From NCBI GenBank assembly GCA_903935335.1, contig CAIZRG010000006.1, positions 62,001 through 126,000 of the forward strand: a stretch of DNA of 64,000 nucleotides. The letters run 5' to 3'. Within the stretch, counting starts at the first letter, position 1, and each line of letters starts with the position of its first letter. Below, piece after piece: positions 44,633 through 54,642 of this stretch. The notes beneath the pieces are model-generated. The model was not told the origin of the DNA. It made no database searches and saw only the letters and a list, made by a program, of their open reading frames with translations. A program made the position numbers and the translations under genes. Source of the stretch: Oligoflexia bacterium. GTDB taxonomy: Bacteria > Bdellovibrionota > UBA1018.

Positions 44633-44671
44633 TGAATTCTTATTGTTATAACTTGATTTTATATTTTTCTC

Positions 44672-44687
44672 TGGCACTCAAATTGCA
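44672..44687 (+). promoter_or_regulatory. sigma-54 (RpoN) promoter
   Basis: TGGCAC and TTGCA separated by five bases, i.e. the full -24/-12 consensus with GG and GC 12 bases apart (TGGCACtcaaaTTGCA). The predicted transcript would begin near 44698, about 59 bases before the ATG of the downstream gene, which has a strong ribosome-binding site GGAGGAAG (44743-44750). Confidence 0.8.
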
Positions 44688-44756
44688 ATTTGTACTATTA
44701 TAATCGTAATAAATAATACCTGGTTTATTAACATAGCTGGACGGAGGAAGTTATTT

Positions 44757-46703
44757 ATGATTCATTCTTTTTTTTGTAAATCTTTAAGTTTAATTCTAGT
44801 GATTCAACTTATATGTCCTTTAAATGTTTTTGCAGCAGGTGATGACCCCCTAGAAAATAGACTCACTTACTCTTATGAAAATGGTTCTTGTCAAAGAACT
44901 CAAAGTACTGACTTAACTCAAAAGGAAGCTTCAAGGTTTACTCGTTGGCTTCAAAAAATAAGAAATCATCTACCTTCCTCACAAGAAAAACAATGCATCT
45001 CCAGCGGTCAAAGCTTCAATTCATCTTCTTTAGATTCTCGATTACCAGAGGCCGTGATCAAAGCCGATCAAATTCTTAAAGAATACCAATCCTTTAGTCC
45101 TTCAGATTTAAGGAAACAGATGGAACTAGTTAGAAATTCTCCTGAATTTAAGAAACTCATGGAACTGCAGGAAGACAGTGCAAATAAGGAAAAAGAAAAA
45201 GCACTTCTAGAAAAAATAGGCAAAAAGGCAATAAAATTTATTGCAACTGAAGGCCCTTTTGGTGTTTTAGCAGAAAAAGCTACAGACTGTTTAGCTCATT
45301 CAGGGGAAAAAGCAAAAGCTGCTTTTTGCAGCAACTCAAATCAAGAAAAAGAAAAAAGAATTCCACTGAAAGAATTAATTCCTGGAGACAGCAAAAAAAT
45401 TGCAGCCATTAAAATTGGAGAAGGCGTATTACTAGTCACTTTTGGAGTCACAGGAACTGTTGCTGGTGTTTTTTCTTTTGGCTTAGGTACACTCCCATTT
45501 TCACTGACAAACATAGGAATTGAGATGGTTGTAGATCCTGTGACTCATAAAATGGGTCATTTTAATAGACAAAAAATAATAGATACTGCTTCTAGTTCTA
45601 TATTAGAAAAACCATCTAACTCACGAGAAGTCTTGACTACCCGAACAATAGAATCTGGGGCTGAAAAAGCATCTTATGCTCCAATAAAATCCACCATTGA
45701 ATATGCTGAAAATGCAGCACTCTATAAAACTGCTGCGGTTATCCCCTTCGCTGGATTAAGTTGGCAAATAATTCACGGTCTTTCTAATATAAAAAAAGGG
45801 ATCACTGGCTACGAAAAAGACCATGAAATTTTGAAAAAATATGAGCTTATTTATCAAAATATTTTGAAAGAAAACATTAATCAAACGAAAAAAAATATTG
45901 CTGAAATTCAAAGAGAACTAAACTCCCTTTCGATAGGAGAAGATGAAAGCGTAAGTTCTTTTGATATTGACATGAAGCAGTCAGCTCTTTGTACAGCTGA
46001 AGCTTGGTTGAATGAATTTCAGGAAAAATCAGATGAAAAATTTAAAAAAAGACACAAATATCTCGATGAAAAACTTGCACTTGAGAAAAAGAGAGATCAT
46101 CTCAAAAATGAGGCCCTTTCGGTCATTGGTTTAGATGAGACAAAACGAGATCAGAAAAAAATCTTAAAACTTAATCAAAATTTATCGGATTTAGAAAAAC
46201 AATTGGATAAAGAATATATGAATGCAATTCAGGAGTTTCACCAGGTCTTTCCAGATGCTTCATCTCAACAGGGTTGTCCAATCCATTCTCACGATCAAAG
46301 ATTTACTGATCCGAGGTGCTGGGGATATTGGAGTCGTACCAGTGTTAATGAAATTGAAAAAATCGAAGCTCAAGGAATTGAAGGATTAAAACAAGCACAC
46401 GACATTATTCAAAAGAAACAGGATCGAAATTTTGCCTTAGTTGCTCAAATTAAAGAAAATCTAGAAAAACAGCTTCAATCTTCAACTCGACTTACACCCA
46501 TTGAGGTTCAATATGAAAATGTTGATTCTAGCAATCTCTCTCAGATAGAAGCAGGAGCACAACCCAGCTCATTGAAGATCACCCATAGCGAAAAGCTTTT
46601 GTTCAGAACCACCAGTAAAGCTTTGAAGAAAGCTGAAAAAACGAGTCAGGAGAAAAGACGGACTGAGCTCGAAGAGCTTCGGATTAAAAATGCAAGTCGT
46701 TGA
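44757..46703 (+). CDS. large exported protein of unknown family under sigma-54 control
   Basis: A 648-residue protein. The signal peptide ends near NVFA (residue 26). A mostly helical, charged chain follows, with a long hydrophobic pair at about 222-258 (GVLLVTFGVTGTVAGVFSFGLG and LPFSLTNIGIEMVV) and another at about 330-346. Extended coiled-coil-like stretches occupy about 360-400 and 430-490. Cysteines are few and scattered. This arrangement of an exported helical protein with an internal membrane hairpin is seen in pore-forming or translocated proteins, but no family is recognised. It is driven by a clear sigma-54 promoter and has no partner gene downstream. Confidence 0.7.
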   Translation: MIHSFFCKSLSLILVIQLICPLNVFAAGDDPLENRLTYSYENGSCQRTQSTDLTQKEASRFTRWLQKIRNHLPSSQEKQCISSGQSFNSSSLDSRLPEAVIKADQILKEYQSFSPSDLRKQMELVRNSPEFKKLMELQEDSANKEKEKALLEKIGKKAIKFIATEGPFGVLAEKATDCLAHSGEKAKAAFCSNSNQEKEKRIPLKELIPGDSKKIAAIKIGEGVLLVTFGVTGTVAGVFSFGLGTLPFSLTNIGIEMVVDPVTHKMGHFNRQKIIDTASSSILEKPSNSREVLTTRTIESGAEKASYAPIKSTIEYAENAALYKTAAVIPFAGLSWQIIHGLSNIKKGITGYEKDHEILKKYELIYQNILKENINQTKKNIAEIQRELNSLSIGEDESVSSFDIDMKQSALCTAEAWLNEFQEKSDEKFKKRHKYLDEKLALEKKRDHLKNEALSVIGLDETKRDQKKILKLNQNLSDLEKQLDKEYMNAIQEFHQVFPDASSQQGCPIHSHDQRFTDPRCWGYWSRTSVNEIEKIEAQGIEGLKQAHDIIQKKQDRNFALVAQIKENLEKQLQSSTRLTPIEVQYENVDSSNLSQIEAGAQPSSLKITHSEKLLFRTTSKALKKAEKTSQEKRRTELEELRIKNASR

Positions 46704-46796
46704 GACCCCTTGAAAAAATACTGGAATGCTGATTGACGCTGATTTTACAAGGAATTCCTGTTCCCATCATTTTTTCCTTTACTCAGGTGAAAGTGT

Positions 46797-46952
46797 TTGT
46801 TATTCGGTCTTCAGCAGTTAGCATTGCTGCGATATCAATCCAAAAACCAAAACCGCACTATAAAAATTTTAGATGAGCGGTTCAAAAACTATCGTTATCC
46901 TCCCAACAATTATTTTGTCACGCTCAACTTGAAGGGGATGTTTGGTAACTGA
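46797..46952 (+). pseudogene. orphan coding fragment upstream of rho
   Basis: Within the 279-bp gap between the unknown gene and rho, a frame of 51 codons opens after a stop and ends RFKNYRYPPNNYFVTLNLKG plus five residues. The ending resembles the last beta-strand of outer-membrane receptors (a YP...NYFVTLNL pattern). It has no convincing start codon. It may be the 3' remnant of a deleted receptor gene; the rest of the gap presumably carries the rho promoter. Confidence 0.3.
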
Positions 46953-46982
46953 AAGTCAACGGAAAGCAATTGAGGGAATTGC

Positions 46983-48230
46983 ATGCATCTCAGAGAATTA
47001 AAAGAAAAAAAGATTGGCGATTTAGTAGAAATGGGAAAAGAGCTTGGCATTGAAAATGCCGGTGGAATGCGAAAACAGGATCTCATTTTTGCCGTTTTAC
47101 AAAAAAAAGCTGAAAAAGACGAGCATATCTACGCAGATGGAGTACTTGAGTGCTTACCTGATGGTTTTGGTTTTCTTCGTGCTCCTGACTATAACTATCT
47201 CCCTGGACCGGATGATGTGTATGTATCCCCCTCTCAAATTCGCCGATTTGGGTTAAGAACAGGAGATACTGTAAGCGGTTCTGTCAGAGCCCCTAAGGAG
47301 GGAGAGCGATATTTTGCCCTTCTTAAGGTCGAGCAGGTCAATTTTCAAACTCCAGAGATTAACTCTGAAAAAGTCCTATTTGATAACCTCACCCCGCTTT
47401 ATCCCAATAAAAGAATCAGCCTTGAGTATCAACCGAATATCTACAGCACTCGCATCATTGATATGATGGTTCCACTCGGTAAAGGTCAGCGCTGTTTAAT
47501 TGTGGCACCTCCTCGTGCTGGTAAAACTGTTCTGATGCAAGACATTGCCAATGCCATCACCACCAATCACCCTGAGATTAAACTGATTGTTCTTTTAATT
47601 GATGAACGACCTGAAGAAGTCACTGATATGCAGCGATCGGTCAAAGGGGAAGTCGTCAGTTCAACTTTCGATGAACAAGCTTCTAGGCACGTCCAAGTTG
47701 CTGAAATGGTGATTGAAAAAGCAAAGCGACTGGTTGAAAACAAATATGATGTAGTGATCTTACTGGACTCAATCACAAGACTGGCACGAGCTTATAATTC
47801 AGTGGTTCCTCCCTCTGGAAAAATTCTTTCAGGTGGAGTTGACTCAAACGCACTCCATAAGCCAAAGCGATTTTTTGGTGCTGCCAGAAATATTGAAGAA
47901 GGTGGATCCTTGACCATTATTGCCACTTCACTCGTTGAAACAGGCTCACGAATGGATGAAGTGATCTTTGAAGAGTTCAAAGGAACTGGAAATTCTGAAA
48001 TTCATTTAGACAGAAAACTCATGGAAAAACGAATATTCCCCTGCCTAGATATCAATAAGTCTGCGACTCGAAAGGAAGAACTCTTGCTTCCTAAGGAAAT
48101 GCTCAATCGTTTATGGATCTTGCGTAAAGTTTTGCACCCCATGAATACGGTGGATGCCATGGAGTTTCTCCTTGAAAAGGTTGCTGCAACGAAGACCAAT
48201 GAAGACTTTGTTAAAGCTATGAGCGGCTAA
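46983..48230 (+). CDS. rho: transcription termination factor Rho
   Basis: Hexameric RNA-DNA helicase that ends transcription. Length is 415 residues. It contains an N-terminal Rho_N helix-extended-loop, the RNA-binding cold-shock fold ([20 protein letters not shown]), Walker [13 protein letters not shown] and the Q-loop/R-loop region [15 protein letters not shown]. No long N-terminal insertion is present. Few intrinsic terminators were found in the window, which fits reliance on Rho. Confidence 0.98.
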   Translation: MHLRELKEKKIGDLVEMGKELGIENAGGMRKQDLIFAVLQKKAEKDEHIYADGVLECLPDGFGFLRAPDYNYLPGPDDVYVSPSQIRRFGLRTGDTVSGSVRAPKEGERYFALLKVEQVNFQTPEINSEKVLFDNLTPLYPNKRISLEYQPNIYSTRIIDMMVPLGKGQRCLIVAPPRAGKTVLMQDIANAITTNHPEIKLIVLLIDERPEEVTDMQRSVKGEVVSSTFDEQASRHVQVAEMVIEKAKRLVENKYDVVILLDSITRLARAYNSVVPPSGKILSGGVDSNALHKPKRFFGAARNIEEGGSLTIIATSLVETGSRMDEVIFEEFKGTGNSEIHLDRKLMEKRIFPCLDINKSATRKEELLLPKEMLNRLWILRKVLHPMNTVDAMEFLLEKVAATKTNEDFVKAMSG

Positions 48231-48278
48231 ACAGATCTATTGCTCATTAGACCGAATTTTAGTTACACTATTTTCAGA

Positions 48279-49382
48279 ATGGGAAATCAATCAAGACCCC
48301 CAAAAATAGGCGTTTTTCTTTTATTCTTAGTTCTCCTCATAGCCATCCCACTTGTTCAAGCCGTTATTTTTACGTTTTCTCCTCTTAAGCCTCATTCGAC
48401 GGAGTCAGCAATCTTTGAAGTCCAAAAAGGCCAAAATCCAAACGAACTCACCAAAGCTCTTATTAACAGAGGAATTATTTCTCAGGGGAAAAAATTCCTC
48501 TGGGTGGGTCGAATAGGGAGACAATGGAGTCGAGTCAAGGCGGGGGAGTACCGTTTTTCACCCACCATGTCTCCAGCTTCTATTTTCTCAGTCCTCACTT
48601 CAGGGGTGAGCATGAAATATCCTCTCACCCTTCGAGAGGGTGAAAATATGTATGAGTTGGCTCAAGATTTAGAATCTAAAAACCTCGCTAAAAAAGAAGA
48701 ATTTCTGGCCTTATGCAAAAATCCAGATTTCATTGCTTCGCTAGGTTTATTTCATGACTTACCTCCCACAAGCTTAGAAGGTTATCTATTTCCGGATACC
48801 TATTTTTTCAATAAAGCAATGACCAACACTGACATGATCAAACAAATGGTCAAACATTTCTTTGACTTTTGGGGCCCTCACGAACAAGAGCGCTCAATTC
48901 AACTGAAGCTCACCCGACATGAAATCATCACTTTAGCCTCAATGATTGAAAAAGAAACAGGTGCACCTGAAGAAAGGCCTTTGATCAGTTCTATTTTCCA
49001 TAATCGGCTTCACCTGAAAATGCGTCTTCAGAGTGACCCCACCACCATTTATGGTATGTGGGATCGTTACCACGGAAAAATTCATAAAAAAGACCTTCTC
49101 GAAAAAAATAAGTATAACACCTATACAATTCAAGCTCTTCCAGTTGGACCTATTGCAAACCCAGGAAAAGAATCTATTCAGGCAGCCCTTTTTCCAGCTG
49201 AATCTCCATTTCTCTACTTTGTTTCTCATAATGATGGAACCCATAAATTTTCAAAAACTATTCAAGAACATAATCAAGCGGTTCAAAAATACCAACTGGA
49301 TCCAAAAGCAAGACTGGGTAAGAGCTGGCGAGATCGACTCAAAAATAACCAGGTTTTATCAAAAACAAAAAATTCCAAATAG
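48279..49382 (+). CDS. mltG: endolytic murein transglycosylase MltG
   Basis: Cleaves nascent glycan strands and sets peptidoglycan chain length. It has one N-terminal transmembrane helix (IGVFLLFLVLLIAIPLVQA). LysM-like and YceG domains follow, with LEGYLFPDTYFF, the catalytic Glu in TLASMIEKETG and the conserved YNTYTIQALPVGPIANPG. I start at the ATG at 48279; a TTG at 48240, ten bases after rho, is an alternative. The 3' end overlaps the converging GT87 gene by 24 bases. Confidence 0.93.
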   Translation: MGNQSRPPKIGVFLLFLVLLIAIPLVQAVIFTFSPLKPHSTESAIFEVQKGQNPNELTKALINRGIISQGKKFLWVGRIGRQWSRVKAGEYRFSPTMSPASIFSVLTSGVSMKYPLTLREGENMYELAQDLESKNLAKKEEFLALCKNPDFIASLGLFHDLPPTSLEGYLFPDTYFFNKAMTNTDMIKQMVKHFFDFWGPHEQERSIQLKLTRHEIITLASMIEKETGAPEERPLISSIFHNRLHLKMRLQSDPTTIYGMWDRYHGKIHKKDLLEKNKYNTYTIQALPVGPIANPGKESIQAALFPAESPFLYFVSHNDGTHKFSKTIQEHNQAVQKYQLDPKARLGKSWRDRLKNNQVLSKTKNSK

Positions 49383-50582
49383 AATCATAGCGAGATGGAT
49401 CATCAGCAAAAGAGACGCAGCCTCCAAATGAGCAGCCCAATGGTGACCCACAAAGTCAAAACCTGTCAGATTAATTCCAAAAAAAATACTAATCAAAATT
49501 CCCAAAGACACCCACCGGGGATGATCCACATGCTGGCGCACGAGTAAAACAGCTAAAGGGAGACTCATCACAAAGTAGGGTTTCCAAATTAAATGGGATG
49601 GAACAATCAGCAAAGCAATCAAAACAGCAATCCAGACCTTATACCGCCGACGAGAGCCTAGAATAACCCAAGCCAGAATCAGTCCCATCAGAGTGATTGT
49701 CCAAAAAAGGGACAGCAATACTATCTGAAATTCTGAAAGCCATGCCTGACCAAAAACTAGGGGGTGACTTCCTTCTGAAAGGACTGAAGTAGGCCGTCCA
49801 CTCAAATAATGATACAAAAGGGCTGTAAAACTTTGATTATGGGATTCCATGGGCAAACCACGAGCCAAAAGGGCTTCACGCCAGTCCAGAAAAAGTTTTC
49901 CAGTGGGTTCTAAACCCAGGCTCAGCAACGGCAGGAAAAGGGCTACTGCTAATCCAAGAAAAGTTGCTTGCCTTTCAAGTTTTAACTTCTTGGGATCAAT
50001 CCCCTCAGTCACAACCCAAGGGACTATCAATAATGGCAACGGAAAAAGTTTTACGACAGCAACAAAGGTTAAAATACCCCATCGCAAAATTTCCCAAAAC
50101 GCTGAATTTGTTTTCTCAAAATGTCCAGTCAAACCCCACAAGCAAGCTGCAACAATGAATAAATTCACTTGGCCGTACTCAAAATCAATAAGAACGGGGC
50201 GTGCTATCAAAACAACCCCCCAAACACTGACTCCCCAGGATAAAAATAACTTTTTCCGATCGGATGTTCCACTCAGTCGATGAATCATAAAGCCTAAGAC
50301 AGCCACTTTCAGTGCACACCAAAAACCCAGAGCTGTATTTTTTGGAAGAAAGGCCATAGGAGAAAGCAGCCAAGCAAAGCTTGGACTATAAAGAAATCGA
50401 TCTGGACTCACCCGATAAATTTCTGTTCCACGCCCAGCTAAGACAAGTCGCCAAGCTTCATAAAAGACAGAGAAATCATGACCTTCTTTTGTATAAGCAC
50501 GAAGGATCCCAAAGAAAATGACCCCAAGTAAGCTGACCCAGCCTAGAACTAAAAAAAATTTCTTTGAAAACAATCTCTTCAT
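49359..50582 (-). CDS. GT87-family (DUF2029) polyprenol-sugar transferase
   Basis: A GT-C glycosyltransferase that uses polyprenyl-phosphate sugars in the periplasm. The 407 residues have about nine to ten membrane spans. The first loop carries the acidic EGHDFSVFYEAWR (GT87 Asp/Glu site) and EIYRVSPDRFLYSP. Family members transfer mannose or arabinose to glycolipids in actinobacteria and occur widely elsewhere. The substrate is unknown. The start overlaps the ogt stop by four bases, so both are co-translated. Confidence 0.8.
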   Translation of the reverse strand: MKRLFSKKFFLVLGWVSLLGVIFFGILRAYTKEGHDFSVFYEAWRLVLAGRGTEIYRVSPDRFLYSPSFAWLLSPMAFLPKNTALGFWCALKVAVLGFMIHRLSGTSDRKKLFLSWGVSVWGVVLIARPVLIDFEYGQVNLFIVAACLWGLTGHFEKTNSAFWEILRWGILTFVAVVKLFPLPLLIVPWVVTEGIDPKKLKLERQATFLGLAVALFLPLLSLGLEPTGKLFLDWREALLARGLPMESHNQSFTALLYHYLSGRPTSVLSEGSHPLVFGQAWLSEFQIVLLSLFWTITLMGLILAWVILGSRRRYKVWIAVLIALLIVPSHLIWKPYFVMSLPLAVLLVRQHVDHPRWVSLGILISIFFGINLTGFDFVGHHWAAHLEAASLLLMIHLAMILFGIFCF

Positions 50583-51145
50583 ACAGAATCAACCTGTCGT
50601 TGCCTCATCTCCAGGATGGAAGAAGCCATAAAAGGAAAAAAAGGACTCCGATACTCTTCCTCCAACTGAAGAAGTCTCCACTTCAATTGAAGTTCTGGCT
50701 GTAGAGGATCTATCACCCCCATAAAGCCACCCATAGATGTGACTGATAAAATCCTATGGCATGGGATTAAAATAGGAAGTGGATTTTTTCGGAGGGCTTG
50801 ACCAACGGCTCGAAAAGCTGATTTTTTACCCACCTGAGCAGCAAGCCATCCATAAGTTCTTGTTTCCCCATGAGGAACCCGGGACGTCCATAAATAAACC
50901 TCTTTCTGAAATTCGGACCAACCGGACTGATCTATCTGGCTCCAAGGAATTTGGACGATAGGCTGACCCCTATAAAAAAACACTGTTATTTGATCAACAA
51001 TACTTTGCAAGCACTGAGGTAGCTTCACCTTATTTTGGCAAGAGGCAAATGGGTGTTGGGACCACTCCACTTGACTCAGTAAGCCCTGAGAACTCCAATG
51101 GACTAAAATACTGCCGAAACTGATTGGAAATTGAAAATAATTCAA
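50579..51145 (-). CDS. ogt: methylated-DNA--protein-cysteine methyltransferase
   Basis: Suicide repair protein removing alkyl groups from O6-alkylguanine. Length is 188 residues. The acceptor cysteine is in PIPCHRIL, preceded by the DNA-binding helix AVGQALRKNPLPILI. It is first of a two-gene minus-strand unit with the GT87 gene. Confidence 0.94.
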   Translation of the reverse strand: MNYFQFPISFGSILVHWSSQGLLSQVEWSQHPFASCQNKVKLPQCLQSIVDQITVFFYRGQPIVQIPWSQIDQSGWSEFQKEVYLWTSRVPHGETRTYGWLAAQVGKKSAFRAVGQALRKNPLPILIPCHRILSVTSMGGFMGVIDPLQPELQLKWRLLQLEEEYRSPFFPFMASSILEMRQRQVDSV

Positions 51146-51222
51146 GCTTTGAAATCCTCATCGAAGTTTGGCATTGCAAACTTGGAATATCAATTCGTTT
51201 GTGATATAAAATAAAGAAATTG

Positions 51223-52257
51223 ATGATGATACTTCATTTCTTTAAAAATGTTATTTTAGAAGAATGCCTTCGATGGATTGGAGTATTAGCTCTCACTTTT
51301 ATCTGCATTAAGACCTGCCGTATTATTTTAAAAAGAGTCCAAAGCATCCGAGGGAGTCAAATCCTCAATAACCTTGTCCCCTCGATTTCAAATATTCTTT
51401 ACATTGTTGGACTCAAAGTTTGTATTGAATTAGCTCCGGTCACTGGAAAATTAGAAATTTGGCTTGAGAATAGTCTTTATATTTTATCAGTAATTATTTT
51501 TCTCAACCTTTTTAGAAAAGCAGCTCTCATTGGACTTGAGTGGAATGGCTGGAAATCTACTGGCTCAAAAACCCTAAGTTTGAATTTTATTCCACTTTTA
51601 AGAAACTTGACTACTTTATTTATTTTTCTAAGTGGCACAATGATGATCTTAACCCACTTCCATTACGACGTTATGTCTTTAGTCACTGCTTTAGGAGTGG
51701 GTTCTTTAGCTGTTGGCTTAGCTGCAAAAGACACTTTGTCTAATATGATTTCAGGATTTATTTTAATTATCGATCGTAACTTAAATTCAGGGGATAGAAT
51801 TAATTTAGGCGGAATAGTTGGTGATGTTCAAGAAATTGGCTTAAGAAGTACCTCTATCAAAATGAATGAAGGAAATACCCTCATTGTTCCAAACTCAGAT
51901 CTCGTAAACACAAAAATTCTCAACCTTTCTCTGCCTACCCGGGAAATCATAGTCACAACTCTGATTCGAGTTTCCTATTCAAGTCCGTTCCCCTGGATTA
52001 AAAATGAGTGTTTAAGCATTTTAAATGAAATGAACCGAATTGTCACTCATCACCCTATTACGGTTGATATCACTAGTCTCTCTGAAGGCCACCAGATCAT
52101 TAAAATTGGATTTTGGATCTCTGACATCAAAGACCAATCGTCTGTTCTATCTGAATTCCATGAAAAAATTCTATTGAAACTTCAACAACAAAACATTCTA
52201 CTCCTCCCCCCCTACTCTCTCCCAGGCCTGCATGAACCTTCTTCAAAGGTCATTTGA
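51223..52257 (+). CDS. MscS-family mechanosensitive channel
   Basis: A 344-residue small-conductance channel. It has an N-terminal pair or more of membrane helices, then the pore helix region ALGVGSLAVGLAAKDTLSNMISG, which carries the Gly/Ala packing pattern of MscS TM3. The soluble beta domain (FILIIDRNLNSGDRINLGG, ...TLIVPNSDLVNTKILN) and alpha/beta C-terminus follow. It releases solutes on hypo-osmotic shock. The ATG at 51223 is next to a TTG and another ATG, so the start could shift by one or two codons. Confidence 0.93.
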   Translation: MMILHFFKNVILEECLRWIGVLALTFICIKTCRIILKRVQSIRGSQILNNLVPSISNILYIVGLKVCIELAPVTGKLEIWLENSLYILSVIIFLNLFRKAALIGLEWNGWKSTGSKTLSLNFIPLLRNLTTLFIFLSGTMMILTHFHYDVMSLVTALGVGSLAVGLAAKDTLSNMISGFILIIDRNLNSGDRINLGGIVGDVQEIGLRSTSIKMNEGNTLIVPNSDLVNTKILNLSLPTREIIVTTLIRVSYSSPFPWIKNECLSILNEMNRIVTHHPITVDITSLSEGHQIIKIGFWISDIKDQSSVLSEFHEKILLKLQQQNILLLPPYSLPGLHEPSSKVI

Positions 52258-52346
52258 AGCTCAGACCAAAGGCTGTGGTTTCGCTTGTGAATCATTTTTA
52301 AGCAGGTTAGTGTTTATTGAATTCATAAGACAGGAGAATTAAGTTT

Positions 52347-54050
52347 GTGTCATCCTATGTTGTACTAGCTAGAAAATGGCGTCCAAAACAGTTTTCAGAT
52401 ATGGTCGGCCAATCCCCCATTGTTCGTACTTTAAATAATGCGATCCTCTCAAATCGAGTCCACCATGCTTATTTGTTTACAGGATCTCGGGGCATTGGAA
52501 AGACGTCGATTGCAAGAATTTTTGCAAAAGTCCTAAGATGTGAGAACACTCAACTTGTCCATGAGCTCCTAAGATCCTGTGACAACTGCTCAAGTTGTAC
52601 TGAAATCTCAGCAGGCAACAGTATCGAAGTTCTAGAAATTGATGGTGCATCCAATAATGGAGTTGAGTCAGTCAGAGAAATCCGAGAAAATGCTAAATAC
52701 CTACCTGCAACGGGACATCGTAAAATATACATCATTGATGAAGTCCATATGCTCACCACAGCTGCTTTCAACGCTCTACTCAAGACTCTTGAAGAACCTC
52801 CCTCCCATGTCATTTTTATTTTCGCTACGACTGAACCTCATAAGATCCCAGCTACGATTCTCTCACGTTGCCAACGATTTGATTACCGAAAGGTGAACCT
52901 TCACCAAATCCAAACACGCTTGAATGAAATCATTGAAGCAGAGCAGATCCATGCGCAACCGGGTGCACTTGCTTTGATCTCACGAGCAGCTGAAGGAAGT
53001 ATGAGAGATGCTCTTTCTTTACTCGATCAAGTCATTGCCTTTTCTGGAACACAAATTTCTGTACAATCTGTCCGAGAAAGTATTGGCTTGATTGAAGGTC
53101 AAACTCTTCTGGAGGTCTTAAATGGAATTTTTAGAAAAACCCCACTGAGAGCACTTCAGGCTGTTGAGCAAGCTTATGCACAAGGCTATGATTTACGATT
53201 ATTCACTCGCAACCTCATTGAATTTTTGCATGCAACACTTCTCATCCAAATAGGAGCATCTCCCCTGAACACAGATTCTCATGCAAACCTGTACTCAAGT
53301 CTTGAGCTTTCAGAAGAAGAGTGGAAAGGACTAGAACAACTTTCGAAGCTTCGCGCGATTGAAGAAATTGAGCTTTTCTTTCAAGTTCTTCACCAAGGTT
53401 TAGATTGGATCGCACGATCCTCACAGCCAAAGATTGTCCTTGATGTGCTCATCATCAAATGCGCAACCTCAGAAGCTCTGGTTTATCTGGATGCGCTCCC
53501 TCAACCCCAAAAGACCTATTCAAATCCACCAGAAAAATCACCTCCTGAACTACCTAGTCACCCCACTCAGACTGAAGGAGTTAGTCTGTCTTGGGAAGGG
53601 TTTATCGAGCATACTAAAAAATCACGTCCCCTTCTTGCTTCTCTTTTGGAGTATGCCTCTGCCGTGAAACTTCCTTCACATCTTAAGGTTAAACATTCAT
53701 CCACCCCGACTTCCCCCCCTCTCTCTCCAGCAGAAAAAACCATTCTCCTCTCTTTTTCTCCTACAGAGGTCTACTTTAGGGAACAGCTTCAATCACGAGT
53801 CTATCAGGAACAATTGATTCAACTTTCTAAAGAATATTGGGGGGATAGAATCGCTTTTCAGATTGAACTCAAAGACCGAGGAGAAAGCCTGATTGCTCGA
53901 AAAGACCGAGAGGAAAAAGAACGCCTTCATTTAATTCGTGAAAAAGCAAAAAATGACCCGATCTTATTAGAAGCAAGATCTCTCTTTGGGGGAGAAATTG
54001 GGCCAATTGATGTCCTGGAGGCTAGCAACCATGCAACCGACTCTCCGTGA
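52347..54050 (+). CDS. dnaX: DNA polymerase III subunit gamma/tau
   Basis: Clamp-loader ATPase. It begins at GTG (MSSYVVLARKWRPKQF) with AGGAG upstream. Walker A is GSRGIGKTS, the zinc Cys set is RCENTQ...SCDNCSSC, Walker B is IIDEVHML and the sensor is LSRCQRF. Domain III follows to about residue 370 and then a Pro/Ser-rich linker. Length is 567 residues, i.e. a short tau. The end overlaps recR by 20 bases; no ybaB gene lies between. Confidence 0.96.
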   Translation: MSSYVVLARKWRPKQFSDMVGQSPIVRTLNNAILSNRVHHAYLFTGSRGIGKTSIARIFAKVLRCENTQLVHELLRSCDNCSSCTEISAGNSIEVLEIDGASNNGVESVREIRENAKYLPATGHRKIYIIDEVHMLTTAAFNALLKTLEEPPSHVIFIFATTEPHKIPATILSRCQRFDYRKVNLHQIQTRLNEIIEAEQIHAQPGALALISRAAEGSMRDALSLLDQVIAFSGTQISVQSVRESIGLIEGQTLLEVLNGIFRKTPLRALQAVEQAYAQGYDLRLFTRNLIEFLHATLLIQIGASPLNTDSHANLYSSLELSEEEWKGLEQLSKLRAIEEIELFFQVLHQGLDWIARSSQPKIVLDVLIIKCATSEALVYLDALPQPQKTYSNPPEKSPPELPSHPTQTEGVSLSWEGFIEHTKKSRPLLASLLEYASAVKLPSHLKVKHSSTPTSPPLSPAEKTILLSFSPTEVYFREQLQSRVYQEQLIQLSKEYWGDRIAFQIELKDRGESLIARKDREEKERLHLIREKAKNDPILLEARSLFGGEIGPIDVLEASNHATDSP

Positions 54051-54642
54051 TCCAGTCTCTACACTGATTTTCGAACTTTCCAAACTTCCAGGTATTGGAG
54101 AAAAAACAGCAACTCGACTCTCTTATTTCGTCCTCAAACAGGATGGAAACTATGCTCAAGCACTGGCCCAAGCTATTTTAAATGCCAAACAAAACACTCA
54201 ACTTTGCCAATATTGCTTTACTTTTACTGATATCAATCCTTGCCGAATTTGTGCTCATCCGAGTCGCACTCAAGGAGTGATTTGTGTGGTTGAAAGGCCA
54301 GCTGATTTATTTTCAATTGAGCAATCAGGAGCTTATCCTGGGGTTTACCATGTCCTCCATGGGGTATTATCTCCTTTAGATGGAGTTGGACCTGAAGAGC
54401 TTAAAATTCATGAATTATTAGTTCGAATCCGTGATTCTTCTCACCCCATTGAAGAGGTCATCCTCGCCACGAACCCCAACGTTGAAGGAGAAGCAACAGC
54501 ACTTTATTTAGCTAAAATTCTAAAATCTATTGGAGTACGAGTCACTCGACTAGCACGAGGTATGCCTGTAGGGGGCTTGCTTGAATACACAGATCGTTTG
54601 ACAATTGGTAAGGCATTAGAAAACCGAATGGAGATCCAATAA
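54031..54642 (+). CDS. recR: recombination mediator RecR
   Basis: RecFOR recombination protein. I start at ATG 54031 (MQPTLRDPVSTLI) with GGAGG upstream; the frame from 53986 runs inside dnaX. It contains a helix-hairpin-helix (LPGIGEKTATRLSYF), a C4 zinc finger CQYCF...PCRIC and the Toprim domain (VVERPADL...NVEGEATALYL). It is followed at once by mglA, whose start is the next base. Confidence 0.97.
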   Translation: MQPTLRDPVSTLIFELSKLPGIGEKTATRLSYFVLKQDGNYAQALAQAILNAKQNTQLCQYCFTFTDINPCRICAHPSRTQGVICVVERPADLFSIEQSGAYPGVYHVLHGVLSPLDGVGPEELKIHELLVRIRDSSHPIEEVILATNPNVEGEATALYLAKILKSIGVRVTRLARGMPVGGLLEYTDRLTIGKALENRMEIQ

